Assembly: GCF_000786205.1 (NCBI RefSeq)
Contig: NZ_JROH01000004.1
Location: forward strand, 62,001 to 126,000
From: Sphingomonas sp. 37zxx
GTDB taxonomy: Bacteria; Pseudomonadota; Alphaproteobacteria; Sphingomonadales; Sphingomonadaceae
Reading direction: 5' to 3'
Length of the DNA stretch: 64,000 bases
Position numbers and translations under genes: made by a program. Below are positions 28,900 through 38,734 of this stretch, piece after piece (within the stretch, counting starts at the first letter, position 1; every line of letters begins with the position of its first letter). The notes beneath the pieces were generated by a model that was not told the origin of the DNA, did not search any database, and was given only the letters and a program-made list of their open reading frames with translations.

Positions 28900-29670
28900 A
28901 TGACCCCATTGCGCGACATTCTGGCCCAGACAACGCCGATCGACACCGGTTTTGCCGCCACGATTCCCGCCAGTTGGATGCAGGGGCGCACCGCCTATGG
29001 TGGCCTGTCTACCGCATTGGCGCTGCATGCCGCCCAAACGCTCGAACCCGATCTGCCGCCGCTGCGATCGGCGCAGGTGAGCTTCATCGGACCGCTCGCC
29101 GGCGCGGTCAGCGTCACCGCGACGAAGCTGCGGCGCGGGCGCAACGCCGCCTTCATCCAGGCGGATGTGACCAGCGAAGCCGGACTGGGGCTGCGCGCCA
29201 CTTTCGTATTCATGGCGGCGATCGAGTCGCGGGTGGCGCATGATGCGGCGGAGCGCGCGCCGCGCACCCCGCCGGGTGCCGATGCGAAGCCGCACAGCGG
29301 GCCGGATCATTTCTTCACCGGCAATTTCGAGTATCTGGATGACAAATCGGCGCTGGCACCGGCGGAATGGCTGCGCTGGCTTCGCTTGCGCGAGCGGGGT
29401 GGCGTCGATCCGCTGGTCGAGCTGCTGGCGATTGGCGATGCCTTGCCGCCGGCGGCGTTCCGGCTGTTCGATGCGCCGGTGCCGATCAGTTCGCTTAGCT
29501 GGATCGTCAACATCCTGACCCCCGCCCCGGCCACCGATGACGGCTGGTGGTTGCTCCACGCCAAGGCCGATCGCGCGGTCGACGGTTATTCGAGCCAGCG
29601 GATGACGATCTGGAACGCGGCGGGCGAACCGGTGGTCGAGGCGATGCAGGGGGTGGCGATTTTCGGGTGA
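28900..29670 (+). CDS. Acyl-CoA thioesterase-like protein (double hotdog)
   Basis: A 256-residue protein of the TesB-like thioesterase family with two hotdog halves. The first includes WMQGRTAYGGLSTALAL and PLRSAQVSFIGPLAGAV, and the second LSWIVNILTP and GYSSQRMTIWNAAGEPVVEAMQGVAIF. It probably releases CoA from acyl-CoA and fits the neighbouring dehydrogenase pair. The start at 28900 gives MTPLRDILAQ; upstream in-frame ATGs at 28750 and 28768 would add unconserved residues. gyrA follows on the same strand after 95 bases. Confidence 0.8.
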   Translation: MTPLRDILAQTTPIDTGFAATIPASWMQGRTAYGGLSTALALHAAQTLEPDLPPLRSAQVSFIGPLAGAVSVTATKLRRGRNAAFIQADVTSEAGLGLRATFVFMAAIESRVAHDAAERAPRTPPGADAKPHSGPDHFFTGNFEYLDDKSALAPAEWLRWLRLRERGGVDPLVELLAIGDALPPAAFRLFDAPVPISSLSWIVNILTPAPATDDGWWLLHAKADRAVDGYSSQRMTIWNAAGEPVVEAMQGVAIFG

Positions 29671-29765
29671 GCGCGCCCTGCGCCCAAAAGCGCCAAAGGC
29701 TTGGCAGGGACGCGCCCGCGTACTAGACCAAAGGGAACCACCCAACCCGAAAGCGAAAACCAGCC

Positions 29766-32615
29766 TTGACCGACGAGACCGTCCTCGCGGACCCTTCCGA
29801 TATTTCCCCGATCTCGATCGTCGACGAGATGAAGGCGAGCTATCTCGACTATGCCATGTCGGTCATCGTCGCGCGCGCGCTGCCCGATGTGCGCGACGGG
29901 CTGAAGCCGGTCCACCGCCGCATCCTCTATTCGGCGTATGAAAGCGGCTATGTCGCGGGCAAGCCGTATCGCAAATCGGCGCGCATCGTCGGCGATGTCA
30001 TGGGTAAATATCACCCGCATGGCGACAGCTCGATCTATGACGCGCTGGCGCGGATGGCGCAGGATTGGTCGATGCGGGTGCCGCTGGTCGACGGTCAGGG
30101 CAATTTCGGGTCGATGGATCCCGATCCGCCTGCCGCGATGCGCTACACCGAGTCGCGCCTTGCCAAGGTCGCCAATGCGCTGCTCGACGATCTCGACAAG
30201 GATACCGTCGATTTCACCCCGAACTACGATGGTTCGGAAAGCGAGCCCTCGGTCCTTCCTGCGCGCTTCCCCAATCTGCTCGTCAACGGCGCGGGCGGTA
30301 TCGCGGTCGGCATGGCGACCAACGTGCCGCCGCATAATCTGGGCGAAGTGGTCGACGCCTGCATCGCCTATGTCGACGCAGCGACCGGCGGCGAGCCGCT
30401 GACCACCGAAGCGTTGCTCGACATCGTTCAGGGGCCGGATTTCCCGACCGGGGCGATCATCCTGGGGCGCGCGGGCATCCGTTCGGCGTTCGAGACCGGG
30501 CGCGGATCGATCATCCTGCGCAGCCGCCACATCCTGGAGCAGCGCGGCGAGCGGCGCTCGATCGTGCTTACCGAAATCCCGTTCCAGACCGGCAAGAACG
30601 GACTGGTCGAAAAGATCGCCGAAGCCGCCAAGGACAAGCGGATCGAGGGCGTCAGCGACATTCGCGACGAATCGAACCGCGAGGGCGTTCGCATCGTCAT
30701 CGACCTTAAGCGCGATGCCACCGCCGATGTCGTGCTCAACCAATTGTGGCGGCACACCCCGGCGCAATCGAGCTTTTCGGCCAACATGCTCGCGATTCGC
30801 GGCGGTCGCCCCGAATTGCTGAACCTGCGCGACATTATCGACGCCTTCGTGAAGTTCCGCGAGGAGGTGATCACCCGCCGGTCGAAGTTCGAACTCGCAA
30901 AGGCGCGGGACCGGGCACATCTGTTGCTTGGCCTGGTCGTCGCGGTCACCAATCTTGACGAGGTGGTGAAAATCATTCGCGGCTCGTCTAGCCCCGCCGA
31001 AGCGCGCAACAAATTGCTGGTGCGCGAATGGCCGGTCGCCGAGATCGCGCAATATATCAAGCTGGTCGAAGCGGTGGAAACCGAGATTTCGGGCGACACT
31101 TATCGGCTGTCGGACCTGCAGGTCCGCGCGATCCTCGACCTGCGGCTGCATCGCCTCACCGCGCTGGGGCGCGACGAAATCGGCAACGAGCTGGCGGCGC
31201 TGGCGGCGGTGATCACCGAATTGCTCGCCATCCTGGGTGACCGTGCCAAGCTGTATGCGGTGCTGCGCGAAGAACTGGTCGAGGTGCGCGCCGCCTTTGC
31301 CACCCCGCGCAAGACCGAGATTGCCGCCGCCGCCGACGGCATCGACGACGAAGACCTCATCGAACGTGAGGAAATGGTCGTGACGGTGACGATGGAGGGC
31401 TATATCAAGCGCACCCCGCTCGCCACCTTCCGCGCCCAGGCACGCGGCGGCAAGGGTCGCGCCGGGATGGCGACCAAGGACGAGGACGCGATCACCAATT
31501 TGTTCGTCACCTCGACGCACACGCCGGTGCTGTTCTTCTCGACCGCGGGCAAAGTCTATCGGATGAAGGTGTGGAAGCTGCCCGAAGGCGGCCCGGCCAC
31601 ACGCGGGCGCCCGATGGTGAACCTGCTGCCGCTGGCCACCGGCGAGACGATCTCGACCGTGCTGCCGCTTCCCGAGGACGAGGAGGAATGGGCAAAGCTC
31701 GGCGTGGTGTTCGCGACCGCCAGCGGCACCGTTCGGCGCAATTCGATGGATGCGTTCACCAACGTGCCCACCGCCGGCAAGATCGCGATGCGCTTCGAGG
31801 ATGACAGCAGCGACCGGCTGATCGGCGTCGCGCTGCTCACCGAGGGCGACGACGTGCTGCTCGCCAGCCGCGAGGGCAAGGCGATCCGCTTCGCCGCGAC
31901 CGACATCCGCGAATTCCAGAGCCGCACCGCCACCGGCGTGCGCGGCATGACCCTGCGCGAGGGCGATGAAGTCATTTCGGCATCGATCCTTCACCGCGTC
32001 GGCACCACGCAGGAGGAGCGCGAGGAATATCTGCGCTTCGCACCCTGGAAGGCCGCGCGCGAAGGCGAGATGGAAGATCGCGAGCGCTTCGATCTGATGG
32101 CGCAATCCGAACAGTTCATCCTGACGGTGTGCGCCAATGGCTATGGCAAATTGTCGTCGGCTTATGAATATCGCCGGATCGGGCGCGGCGGTCAGGGCGT
32201 GACCAATATCGACAATATCGCGCGCAACGGCCGCGTCGTCGCCAGCTTCCCGGTGAAATTCGGCGATCAGTTGATGCTCGTCACCGATCAGGCCAAGCTG
32301 ATCCGCATTCCGATAGAGCGGCGTTCGGTGGGCGAAGATGCCGGCGGCAGCGACAATGGCCTGCGCGTCATCGGTCGCGGATCGGCGGGCGTTCGCCTGT
32401 TCAATGTCGCCGCGAACGAACATGTCGTCGGCGTCGCGCTGATCGACGAGGAGCCAGCGCCCGAGAACGAGGCCGAGGAAATGATCGCCAGCGAGATAGC
32501 CGACGCCCCTGCCGCCGATCCCGACAAGGCGATCACGCTCGACGACGGCACCGGCCCCGACACGATCAGCGAGACCATCCCCGAGGACGACGACGACATC
32601 GACGACGAGGCATGA
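29766..32615 (+). CDS. gyrA: DNA gyrase subunit A
   Basis: The breakage-reunion subunit of DNA gyrase, which introduces negative supercoils. It is 949 residues, typical for the class. The catalytic Tyr127 is in [10 protein letters not shown]. The quinolone region reads [17 protein letters not shown], with Ser88 and Asp92 matching the drug-sensitive E. coli residues 83 and 87. The C-terminal wheel domain includes the GyrA box QARGGKG and ends in a long acidic tail. The start appears to be TTG at 29766, since no ATG precedes the conserved [11 protein letters not shown] region in frame at the right distance. Its stop overlaps the DUF952 start (ATGA). Confidence 0.96.
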   Translation: MTDETVLADPSDISPISIVDEMKASYLDYAMSVIVARALPDVRDGLKPVHRRILYSAYESGYVAGKPYRKSARIVGDVMGKYHPHGDSSIYDALARMAQDWSMRVPLVDGQGNFGSMDPDPPAAMRYTESRLAKVANALLDDLDKDTVDFTPNYDGSESEPSVLPARFPNLLVNGAGGIAVGMATNVPPHNLGEVVDACIAYVDAATGGEPLTTEALLDIVQGPDFPTGAIILGRAGIRSAFETGRGSIILRSRHILEQRGERRSIVLTEIPFQTGKNGLVEKIAEAAKDKRIEGVSDIRDESNREGVRIVIDLKRDATADVVLNQLWRHTPAQSSFSANMLAIRGGRPELLNLRDIIDAFVKFREEVITRRSKFELAKARDRAHLLLGLVVAVTNLDEVVKIIRGSSSPAEARNKLLVREWPVAEIAQYIKLVEAVETEISGDTYRLSDLQVRAILDLRLHRLTALGRDEIGNELAALAAVITELLAILGDRAKLYAVLREELVEVRAAFATPRKTEIAAAADGIDDEDLIEREEMVVTVTMEGYIKRTPLATFRAQARGGKGRAGMATKDEDAITNLFVTSTHTPVLFFSTAGKVYRMKVWKLPEGGPATRGRPMVNLLPLATGETISTVLPLPEDEEEWAKLGVVFATASGTVRRNSMDAFTNVPTAGKIAMRFEDDSSDRLIGVALLTEGDDVLLASREGKAIRFAATDIREFQSRTATGVRGMTLREGDEVISASILHRVGTTQEEREEYLRFAPWKAAREGEMEDRERFDLMAQSEQFILTVCANGYGKLSSAYEYRRIGRGGQGVTNIDNIARNGRVVASFPVKFGDQLMLVTDQAKLIRIPIERRSVGEDAGGSDNGLRVIGRGSAGVRLFNVAANEHVVGVALIDEEPAPENEAEEMIASEIADAPAADPDKAITLDDGTGPDTISETIPEDDDDIDDEA

Positions 32616-32962
32616 GCGATACCCCCATCACCGCGTACAAAGTGCTGACCGGCGAACAGATGGCGGCGCTAGAAGCCGATAGCTTCGCCGGCGCGCCGGT
32701 CGATATTGCCGATGGCTATATCCATCTGTCGACGCAGGCGCAGTTGACCGAGACGGTCGAAAAGCATTTCGCCGGCCAGACCGACCTGCACGTCGCGGCG
32801 GTCGATCTGGCGGCGCTGGGCGATTCGGTGCGGTGGGAGGAAAGCCGCGGCGGCGCGCTGTTTCCGCATATCTATGGCCGGCTGCCGCTCGAAGCGGTGG
32901 TCGCCTATGGCCCGCTCGAACGACTGGGTGACGGCACGGTGCGGCTGCCCGTTACCGGCTAG
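32612..32962 (+). CDS. DUF952-family protein
   Basis: A small cytoplasmic protein of 116 residues. The DUF952 pattern is clear: [13 protein letters not shown] near the start, the conserved [22 protein letters not shown], and [19 protein letters not shown] near the end. The function of the family is unknown; distant links to ADP-ribosyl-type folds have been suggested. It is translationally coupled to gyrA by a 4-base overlap. Confidence 0.87.
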   Translation: MSDTPITAYKVLTGEQMAALEADSFAGAPVDIADGYIHLSTQAQLTETVEKHFAGQTDLHVAAVDLAALGDSVRWEESRGGALFPHIYGRLPLEAVVAYGPLERLGDGTVRLPVTG

Positions 32963-32970
32963 CCCGCGTG

Positions 32971-33003
32971 AAGGGACGGGCAATCGGGGTCGCCCCGCCC
33001 TTT
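32971..33003 (+). terminator. Imperfect GC hairpin after gyrA-DUF952
   Basis: AAGGGACGGGC pairs with GCCCCGCCCTTT apart from two mismatches, followed by TTTG. It is a likely terminator ahead of trmFO. Confidence 0.45.
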
Positions 33004-33079
33004 GCCCCCCCTGTCTTTGATCGCCGCTATCGCTTATCGCCGACCGACCAGGTCAGCGCAGAAGGACGAGCCCATCACC

Positions 33080-34444
33080 GTGAGCGGCGAATACGATATC
33101 CATATCATCGGCGGCGGGCTCGCCGGGTCCGAGGCGGCGTGGCAATTGGCCAATGCCGGTTGGCGGGTCAAACTCTCCGAAATGCGCGGCGGTGGCGACG
33201 GCACGCCGGCGCACCAGACCGACTCGCTTGCCGAACTGGTCTGTTCGAACAGCTTTCGATCGGACGATGCCGAGCGCAACGCCGTGGGGCTGCTGCACGC
33301 CGAAATGCGCGCGCTGGGTTCGATCATCATGGCGCAGGCCGACGCGCACCAAGTTCCCGCAGGATCGGCGCTGGCGGTCGATCGCGACGAATTCGCCGCA
33401 TCGGTCACCCGCGCACTGACGGCGCACCCCAACATCAGCATTGTGCGCGAGCGCGTCGACACGCTTCCCACCGACGGCCCCGCAATCATCGCCACCGGCC
33501 CGCTGACCGCGCCGATCCTGGCCGACAGCATCGCCGGCGCGACCGGCGCCGATGCGCTGGCGTTCTTCGACGCGATCGCGCCGATCGTCCATGCCGAGAG
33601 CATCGACATGAGCATCGCGTGGAAACAGTCGCGCTGGGACAAGGCGGGGCCGGGCGGCGACGGCAAGGATTATATCAACTGCCCGCTCGACAAGGACCAG
33701 TATCTCGCCTTCCACGCCGCGATGATGGCGGGCGAGAAGGCGTCGTTCCGCGAATGGGAGAATGTCCCCTATTTCGACGGCTGCATGCCGATCGAGGTGA
33801 TGGCCGAGCGCGGGCTCGACACGCCGCGCTTCGGGCCGATGAAGGGCGTCGGGCTCGACGATCCGCGCACCGGGCGCTGGCCCTATGCCTGTGTCCAGCT
33901 TCGCCAGGACAACGCATCGGGCACGTTGTGGAACATGGTCGGCTTCCAGACCAAGCTCAAGCACGCCGAACAGGTCCGCATCTTCCGCACCATTCCCGGC
34001 CTGGAAAACGCCGAGTTCGCGCGGCTGGGCGGGCTGCATCGCAACACCTTCATCCGCTCGCCCGATCTGCTCGATCGCACGCTGCGGCTGAAGTCGCGGC
34101 CCAATCTTCGCTTTGCCGGGCAGATCACCGGGTGCGAAGGCTATGTCGAAAGTTCGGCGATCGGCCTGCTCGCGGGCCGCTTTGCCGCTGCCGAACTGGC
34201 GGGCCAGACGCTCGCGCCGCCGCCGGTGGAAACCGCGTTCGGCGCGCTGCTGGCGCACATCACCGGCGATGCCGATGCCGCGACCTATCAGCCAATGAAC
34301 GTCAATTTCGGGCTGTTTCCGCCGATCGTCTATGAGGGCAAGAAGATCAAGAAGCCCGATCGCAAGCTGCTGTATACGGCGCGGGCGCGCGAAGCCTTTG
34401 CGCGCTGGGTGCCCGACAACGCGCAGGCGGTTGCCGCCGAATAG
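33080..34444 (+). CDS. trmFO: tRNA (uracil-54-C5)-methyltransferase, folate/FAD-dependent
   Basis: Makes ribothymidine at position 54 of tRNA using methylenetetrahydrofolate and FADH2. The FAD motif is [21 protein letters not shown], followed by VKLSEMRGG. The nucleophilic Cys lies in [12 protein letters not shown], and [12 protein letters not shown] and [20 protein letters not shown] are strongly conserved in the family. I choose the GTG at 33080 (M-S-G-E-Y-D-I-H), which begins just before the first beta strand and gives 454 residues; the frame extends upstream from a TTG without conserved sequence. Confidence 0.93.
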   Translation: MSGEYDIHIIGGGLAGSEAAWQLANAGWRVKLSEMRGGGDGTPAHQTDSLAELVCSNSFRSDDAERNAVGLLHAEMRALGSIIMAQADAHQVPAGSALAVDRDEFAASVTRALTAHPNISIVRERVDTLPTDGPAIIATGPLTAPILADSIAGATGADALAFFDAIAPIVHAESIDMSIAWKQSRWDKAGPGGDGKDYINCPLDKDQYLAFHAAMMAGEKASFREWENVPYFDGCMPIEVMAERGLDTPRFGPMKGVGLDDPRTGRWPYACVQLRQDNASGTLWNMVGFQTKLKHAEQVRIFRTIPGLENAEFARLGGLHRNTFIRSPDLLDRTLRLKSRPNLRFAGQITGCEGYVESSAIGLLAGRFAAAELAGQTLAPPPVETAFGALLAHITGDADAATYQPMNVNFGLFPPIVYEGKKIKKPDRKLLYTARAREAFARWVPDNAQAVAAE

Positions 34445-34453
34445 CCGGCGGGA

Positions 34454-34921
34454 TCAGCTCTCCTCCTCCGTCGCTGCCGCCGGCGGACAATTTGCCGGGC
34501 GCGTTGGTGCCTTGCGCTTGACCGCGGTGGTCGCGAACTCGGCGCGGGTCAGTCCGCCCGAGCGGTCGCGATCGGCGGTGGTGAATTTGGTGGTGGTCTT
34601 CACCGCCCATTCGTCGAACGAGAGGCGACCGTCGCCATTGGTGTCGAGCTTGGCAAAGGCCTTGCGGCGGCTGGCCAGATATTCCTCGCGCGTGATCCCG
34701 TCGTCGCGATCCTTGTCATAGCGATCGAAGCGGCGCTGCTCGCGCGTCTTGGGTGTCGCTTCGGCCACGCGATCGGGCAGCGGCGCGCTATCGGTGCCGG
34801 CGACGCCCGAGGCTGGCGGCGGCGGCAATGCTATTTCCTGGCTGGCGCTGCCCTGGAACAGGAACATCCCCGCCATCGCCAGCGCCAGCGCGGCGGCAGC
34901 CCCCACGAAATAACGCCACAT
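34454..34921 (-). CDS. Membrane-anchored EF-hand protein
   Basis: A 155-residue protein with an N-terminal membrane helix or signal (RYFVGAAAALALAMAGMFLF), a proline-rich linker and EF-hand calcium loops. The loops read DKDRDDGITREEY, DTNGDGRLSFDEW and DRDRSGGLTRAEF, all with the acidic ligand spacing. It is probably a periplasmic calcium-binding protein. It converges with trmFO, with 9 bases between the two stops, and lies downstream of the synthase-like gene on the same strand. Confidence 0.82.
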   Translation of the reverse strand: MWRYFVGAAAALALAMAGMFLFQGSASQEIALPPPPASGVAGTDSAPLPDRVAEATPKTREQRRFDRYDKDRDDGITREEYLASRRKAFAKLDTNGDGRLSFDEWAVKTTTKFTTADRDRSGGLTRAEFATTAVKRKAPTRPANCPPAAATEEES

Positions 34922-34987
34922 CGGCCCTCTCCCCCCAGCCCCGTTTTCAACCCGAAGGCTAGCCGCTTCACCGGGGCGAACAAGCCC

Positions 34988-35701
34988 CTACCGACCGGTC
35001 AGCCGATGCCATGCCAGCCGCGCGACCCGGCGCGGGGTGGCCGCCGGCAGCGGCATGGCGGGTGCGACGCCAAGGTCCATCGCCGAGCGATGCGCCAGCG
35101 CGCCAAGACTACGAAGCGATCGCGGCCAGCGCTGGCCAAGCGCCGCAGCGAGTGCTTCGCCAGCTTCGGCGCGAGCAGCCTGCGCAGCCACCGGATCGGA
35201 CAGCTTGCGCGACAAGTCCGCCAGCGCCCAGCCACGCCCGGCATCGCCGGTGGCGAAATCGGGGTTGCCGGACAGCCGCGCCGCAAGCGCGAACAGTAGC
35301 GCGCCGCGCTGCCGGGCATAGGCCGATCGCACCGAAGGATCGGCAGGATCGCCCTCCCCGAGGGTTTCCCATCCCTCGACCAGCGCCGCCAATTCGGTGC
35401 CACGCACCCCCAACGGCACGATCCGATCGGCCAGCACGGTGAGCACCGGCATTGCCGGGGCCGGCGATTCGTCCAGCCGACACAGCGCCTGATGCCACCA
35501 GGTCAGCCGCATCTGGACGAGCATGGCATCGCGCGACGCGCGCAGGACATCGGCCAATGCGGCATCCAGATCGAGCAACGCAGCCAGCGCCCCGCGCGCG
35601 GCAGCATCGGGGCTGTACGACAGGATCAGCGCCAGTTCGGCTTCGGCGGCGCGCACCTGACGGATCGCGTCGCCTTCGCGGGTTAGGTTTGCGTTTACCA
35701 T
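34988..35701 (-). CDS. Squalene/phytoene synthase-family protein, degenerate
   Basis: A 237-residue all-helical protein resembling the squalene/phytoene synthase superfamily. The best evidence is the early region SRDAMLVQMRLTWWHQALCRL and the later GWALADLSRKLSD. The aspartate-rich DxxxD pairs that bind prenyl diphosphate in true synthases are not visible, so it may be a non-catalytic NDUFAF6-type homologue involved in respiratory complex assembly. It diverges from the Tad operon. Confidence 0.55.
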   Translation of the reverse strand: MVNANLTREGDAIRQVRAAEAELALILSYSPDAAARGALAALLDLDAALADVLRASRDAMLVQMRLTWWHQALCRLDESPAPAMPVLTVLADRIVPLGVRGTELAALVEGWETLGEGDPADPSVRSAYARQRGALLFALAARLSGNPDFATGDAGRGWALADLSRKLSDPVAAQAARAEAGEALAAALGQRWPRSLRSLGALAHRSAMDLGVAPAMPLPAATPRRVARLAWHRLTGR

Positions 35702-35775
35702 ATGCCTTCAATCACATTTATCGCTTGAGCCTGCATAGGCTTCGCTTGGAATTCGATGTCAAACGAAGGCGATGC

Positions 35776-37428
35776 ATGACCAATCAGCGTAGCAGGGCAG
35801 CGAGGATGGCCAAGGGGTTTCTCGCCCGGCTTTCCAGCGATACGCGGGCCAATGTGATGGCGATCGTCGCGGCCAGCATGGTGCCGCTGATCGGCATGGT
35901 CGGCGGCGGTTTCGACCTGTCACGCATGTACATCGTCAAGACGCGGTTGCAGCATGCCTGCGACGCCGGTGCCCTTGCCGGGCGCAAGGCAATGGGCGGC
36001 GGCACCTGGACCCAGCAGAGCAACACGCCGCGCGCCGAGGCGATCCGCTTCTTCGAAGCCAATATCGCCGACAATGCCTATGGCGCGCAGCAGATGACCA
36101 AGAACTTCACCGAAAATGCAGGCAAGGTGACCGGCACCGCCTCTGCGGTACTGCCGATGACGCTGATGCGCGTGTTCGGCGAGACCCAGTCGACGCTCAC
36201 CGTGCGATGCGATGCCGAGATGCGGTTGCCCAATACCGATGTGATGTTCGTGCTCGACGTGACGCTTTCGATGGCGTCGAAGGCAGTCAGCAGCGATCCC
36301 GACACCAAAATCGCCAGTCTCCGAACGGCAGTGAAGTGCTTCTATGAAATCGTCGCTCGCCTCGACACGCCAGCGACGTGCGTCGGCGGCGCGCCGTCGG
36401 GCGGCACCGGCAACCAGGTGCAGATTCGGTTTGGGTTCGTTCCCTATAATATGAACGTCAATGTCGGCCGCCTGCTGCCGACGTCGTATTTCAATGATCG
36501 CTGGACCTATCAGTCACGCCGGGCGGTGCGGACGGGCAACCAACAATTTTCACACTGGGTCTATGAGGCAGTCGAGCACCCGATCGCCGGCCTAAAGAAT
36601 GGTGCGGGATGGAACGCCAGTCTGCAGTTGCCGCTGGGCAGAAATGGCACCAACCGCACGATCGCCTGGGACGGCTGTATCGAAGAACGCCAGACCGTGT
36701 CTGGCACAAATTTCAATCCGATCCCGTCGGGTGCGATCGATCTCGACATCGATCGGGTTCCCAATTCAAGCGACAGCCGTTGGGGGCCGTCGCTGCGCGA
36801 TGTGATCTACACGCGCGATGCCAACAATGCTTACACCCGTAATCCTGTGACAACCTCGGCAGAGCTTCGATCTTATCACAACTATTTTTGCCCGACCGAG
36901 AGCCGCAAGCTGCAAAGCTGGACCAATCCGGCGAATTTTTCGAGCTATGTCGACACGCTTCAGCCCAATGGGAACACCTATCACGACATCGGCTTGCTCT
37001 GGGCAGCCCGGCTCATGTCGCCGACCGGCATCTTTGGATCTGAGAACGCCCTGACGCCGGCCGGCGGCGAAATTGAGCGCCATATGATCTTCATGACCGA
37101 CGGCGACACGTCGACCAACAATATCAATTATTCGGCATATGGCGTGCCCTGGTATGATCGTCGCAACGTGGCGAACCCAGGCAATGTTGGCAATAATTTC
37201 AATGCGGAAGTGAACGCCCGTTTCAGCGCTCTTTGTCTCGCTGTTCGCAACAAGAACATCACCCTGTGGGTGATTTCCTTCGGCAACGGTTCGAACAGCG
37301 CAACCGAAACCCGGCTGTCGCAATGCGCGACGCCTGGCCGCTATTTCGTGGCGCGTAATTCGGCTGCGTTGCAACAGACGTTCAAGTCGATCGCCGACCA
37401 GATTTCTGCGCTGAGGCTAACCGAATGA
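35776..37428 (+). CDS. TadG-like pilus-assembly protein with VWA domain
   Basis: A 550-residue protein. After a short basic start it has the TadG N-terminal segment RANVMAIVAASMVPLIGMVGG, a membrane helix, then GGFDLSRMYIVKTRLQHACDAGALAG. A VWA-like domain follows with DVMFVLDVTLSM in the MIDAS position (the usual second Ser is present, the first replaced by Thr) and HMIFMTDGDTS. It would anchor in the inner membrane with its bulk outside, as part of tight-adherence (Flp) pilus machinery. GAAGG precedes ATG 35776. First of three coupled genes. Confidence 0.87.
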   Translation: MTNQRSRAARMAKGFLARLSSDTRANVMAIVAASMVPLIGMVGGGFDLSRMYIVKTRLQHACDAGALAGRKAMGGGTWTQQSNTPRAEAIRFFEANIADNAYGAQQMTKNFTENAGKVTGTASAVLPMTLMRVFGETQSTLTVRCDAEMRLPNTDVMFVLDVTLSMASKAVSSDPDTKIASLRTAVKCFYEIVARLDTPATCVGGAPSGGTGNQVQIRFGFVPYNMNVNVGRLLPTSYFNDRWTYQSRRAVRTGNQQFSHWVYEAVEHPIAGLKNGAGWNASLQLPLGRNGTNRTIAWDGCIEERQTVSGTNFNPIPSGAIDLDIDRVPNSSDSRWGPSLRDVIYTRDANNAYTRNPVTTSAELRSYHNYFCPTESRKLQSWTNPANFSSYVDTLQPNGNTYHDIGLLWAARLMSPTGIFGSENALTPAGGEIERHMIFMTDGDTSTNNINYSAYGVPWYDRRNVANPGNVGNNFNAEVNARFSALCLAVRNKNITLWVISFGNGSNSATETRLSQCATPGRYFVARNSAALQQTFKSIADQISALRLTE

Positions 37429-38054
37429 CGCCCCGCACCCGCTCGCCGCTGACCCGCCTGCCGGTTTCCGATCGTCGCGGTAGCACGATCGTGGAATTCG
37501 CCATCATCGCGCCGGTATTGTGCCTGATCCTGCTCGGATCGTTCGAGGTCGCGCACACGCTGTATATGCGCGGCGCGTTGCAGGGCGTGTTGCAAAAGAT
37601 CGCTCGCGACAGTTCGCTCGAAAGCGGGACCGAAGCGGAACGCATGGAAGCGCTCGACGCGCAAGTGACCCAAAGCGCGCTGGGGCTGGCCAACCATGCC
37701 GAAGTCGACATCACCCGCCGCTTTTACCGCACCTTTTCCGAAGCGGCGGCGGCACATGCCGAGGATTGGGACGATACCAACGGCAATGGTCGCTGCGACA
37801 ATGGCGAGCCCTATGAGGATGCCAACCATAACAATGTCTGGGACGCCGATGGCGGCAGCGAAGGCCAGGGTGGCGCAAAGGACGCCGTCGTCATGACCGT
37901 GAAGGTCAGCTATCCCTCGATGTTCCCGCTGCGGAAGCTGCTGGGCAAGGCGGCAGCCGATACGTCGGTCACCGCCGCCACCGTGCTGCGAAACCAGCCC
38001 TATGGCGACCAGGGCAGTTTTGCCCAGCCCGTTTCCAGAAATTGCCCGGCATGA
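37425..38054 (+). CDS. TadE-like pseudopilin with calcium-binding-like loops
   Basis: A 209-residue TadE-family protein. The pseudopilin start RRGSTIVEFAIIAPVLCLILLGSFEVAHTL has the conserved Glu and helix processed by prepilin peptidase in this class. Residues 114-143 contain two acidic loops, DTNGNGRCDNGE and DANHNNVWDAD, which resemble EF-hand/dockerin calcium sites and are unusual for TadE. It overlaps both the TadG gene and the next TadE gene by 4 bases (ATGA), so the three are translated as a unit. Confidence 0.87.
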   Translation: MTPRTRSPLTRLPVSDRRGSTIVEFAIIAPVLCLILLGSFEVAHTLYMRGALQGVLQKIARDSSLESGTEAERMEALDAQVTQSALGLANHAEVDITRRFYRTFSEAAAAHAEDWDDTNGNGRCDNGEPYEDANHNNVWDADGGSEGQGGAKDAVVMTVKVSYPSMFPLRKLLGKAAADTSVTAATVLRNQPYGDQGSFAQPVSRNCPA

Positions 38055-38698
38055 TCCGCCGCCTCCCCCGATCAATGCTTCGCGACAAGCGCGGCGTCGC
38101 GCTGATCGAATTTGCGCTGTCCTTGCCGATTTTGGTGCTGCTGGGTTTAGGCGGGGCCGAGGCGACCAATTACATCATCACCCGGATGCGCATCAGCCAG
38201 ATCGCGCTGCACCTGGCCGACAATGCCGCCCGTATCGGCACCGGCAGCCCGATGCAGGCCAAGACGATCAGCGAAGTGGACATCAACGATCTGCTGACCG
38301 GCGCGGATTATCAAGCGGGCGAGTTGGGCCTGTACACGCGCGGGCGCGTGATCGTTTCGAGCATCGAACAGGATCCCGCGAATGTCGGGCGTTTCCGCAT
38401 CCGGTGGCAACGCTGCAGGGGCGCGAAAACCTATGATTCGCCGTATGATAACCAATTGACCAACCTGCTCGGCGTGGGGCCTGGCCCTGCGTCGCGCCAG
38501 GTGCGCGCACCCGTCGACGGCGCATCGATCTGGGTCGAGGTCTATTATGAATATCGGCCGCTGGTGATGGCAAGCTATGCCCCATCGCTGACCATGATCG
38601 AAACCGCATCGATGATGGTGCGCGATCGCCGCGCGCTCGACGTCGGCACCAACGGCATTGTGCAGGTGTCGGGCGAAACCCCGGCCACCTGCACCTGA
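38051..38698 (+). CDS. TadE-like pseudopilin
   Basis: A 215-residue TadE-family protein. The class III-like segment RDKRGVALIEFALSLPILVLLGLGGAEATNY carries the Glu that sits at position +5 in these pilins. The rest is an extracytoplasmic beta-rich domain ending in a cysteine. The ATG at 38051 overlaps the preceding stop by 4 bases; a TTG three codons earlier is possible but less likely. Main tad genes (cpa/tad secretin, ATPase) are absent from the window. Confidence 0.85.
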   Translation: MIRRLPRSMLRDKRGVALIEFALSLPILVLLGLGGAEATNYIITRMRISQIALHLADNAARIGTGSPMQAKTISEVDINDLLTGADYQAGELGLYTRGRVIVSSIEQDPANVGRFRIRWQRCRGAKTYDSPYDNQLTNLLGVGPGPASRQVRAPVDGASIWVEVYYEYRPLVMASYAPSLTMIETASMMVRDRRALDVGTNGIVQVSGETPATCT

Positions 38699-38704
38699 TG
38701 CTTG

Positions 38705-38730
38705 CGGCCCTCCCGCGATCGGGAGGGCCG
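38705..38730. terminator. Palindrome between convergent tadE and pdhB
   Basis: CGGCCCTCCC pairs perfectly with GGGAGGGCCG around GCGATC, 6 bases after the tadE stop and just before the pdhB stop. A two-way terminator is likely, without a T tract. Confidence 0.6.
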
Positions 38731-38734
38731 TGGC

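Noticed and set aside
29586..32423. 945-codon open frame antisense to gyrA
   Set aside because: It mirrors gyrA in a GC-rich genome, has no recognisable domains, and carries the Arg/His/Asp-rich composition of an antisense shadow.
36238..36276. The VWA domain of the TadG-like protein as a sign of a toxin or defence system
   Set aside because: VWA domains are normal in TadG proteins, and the gene is coupled to two TadE genes.
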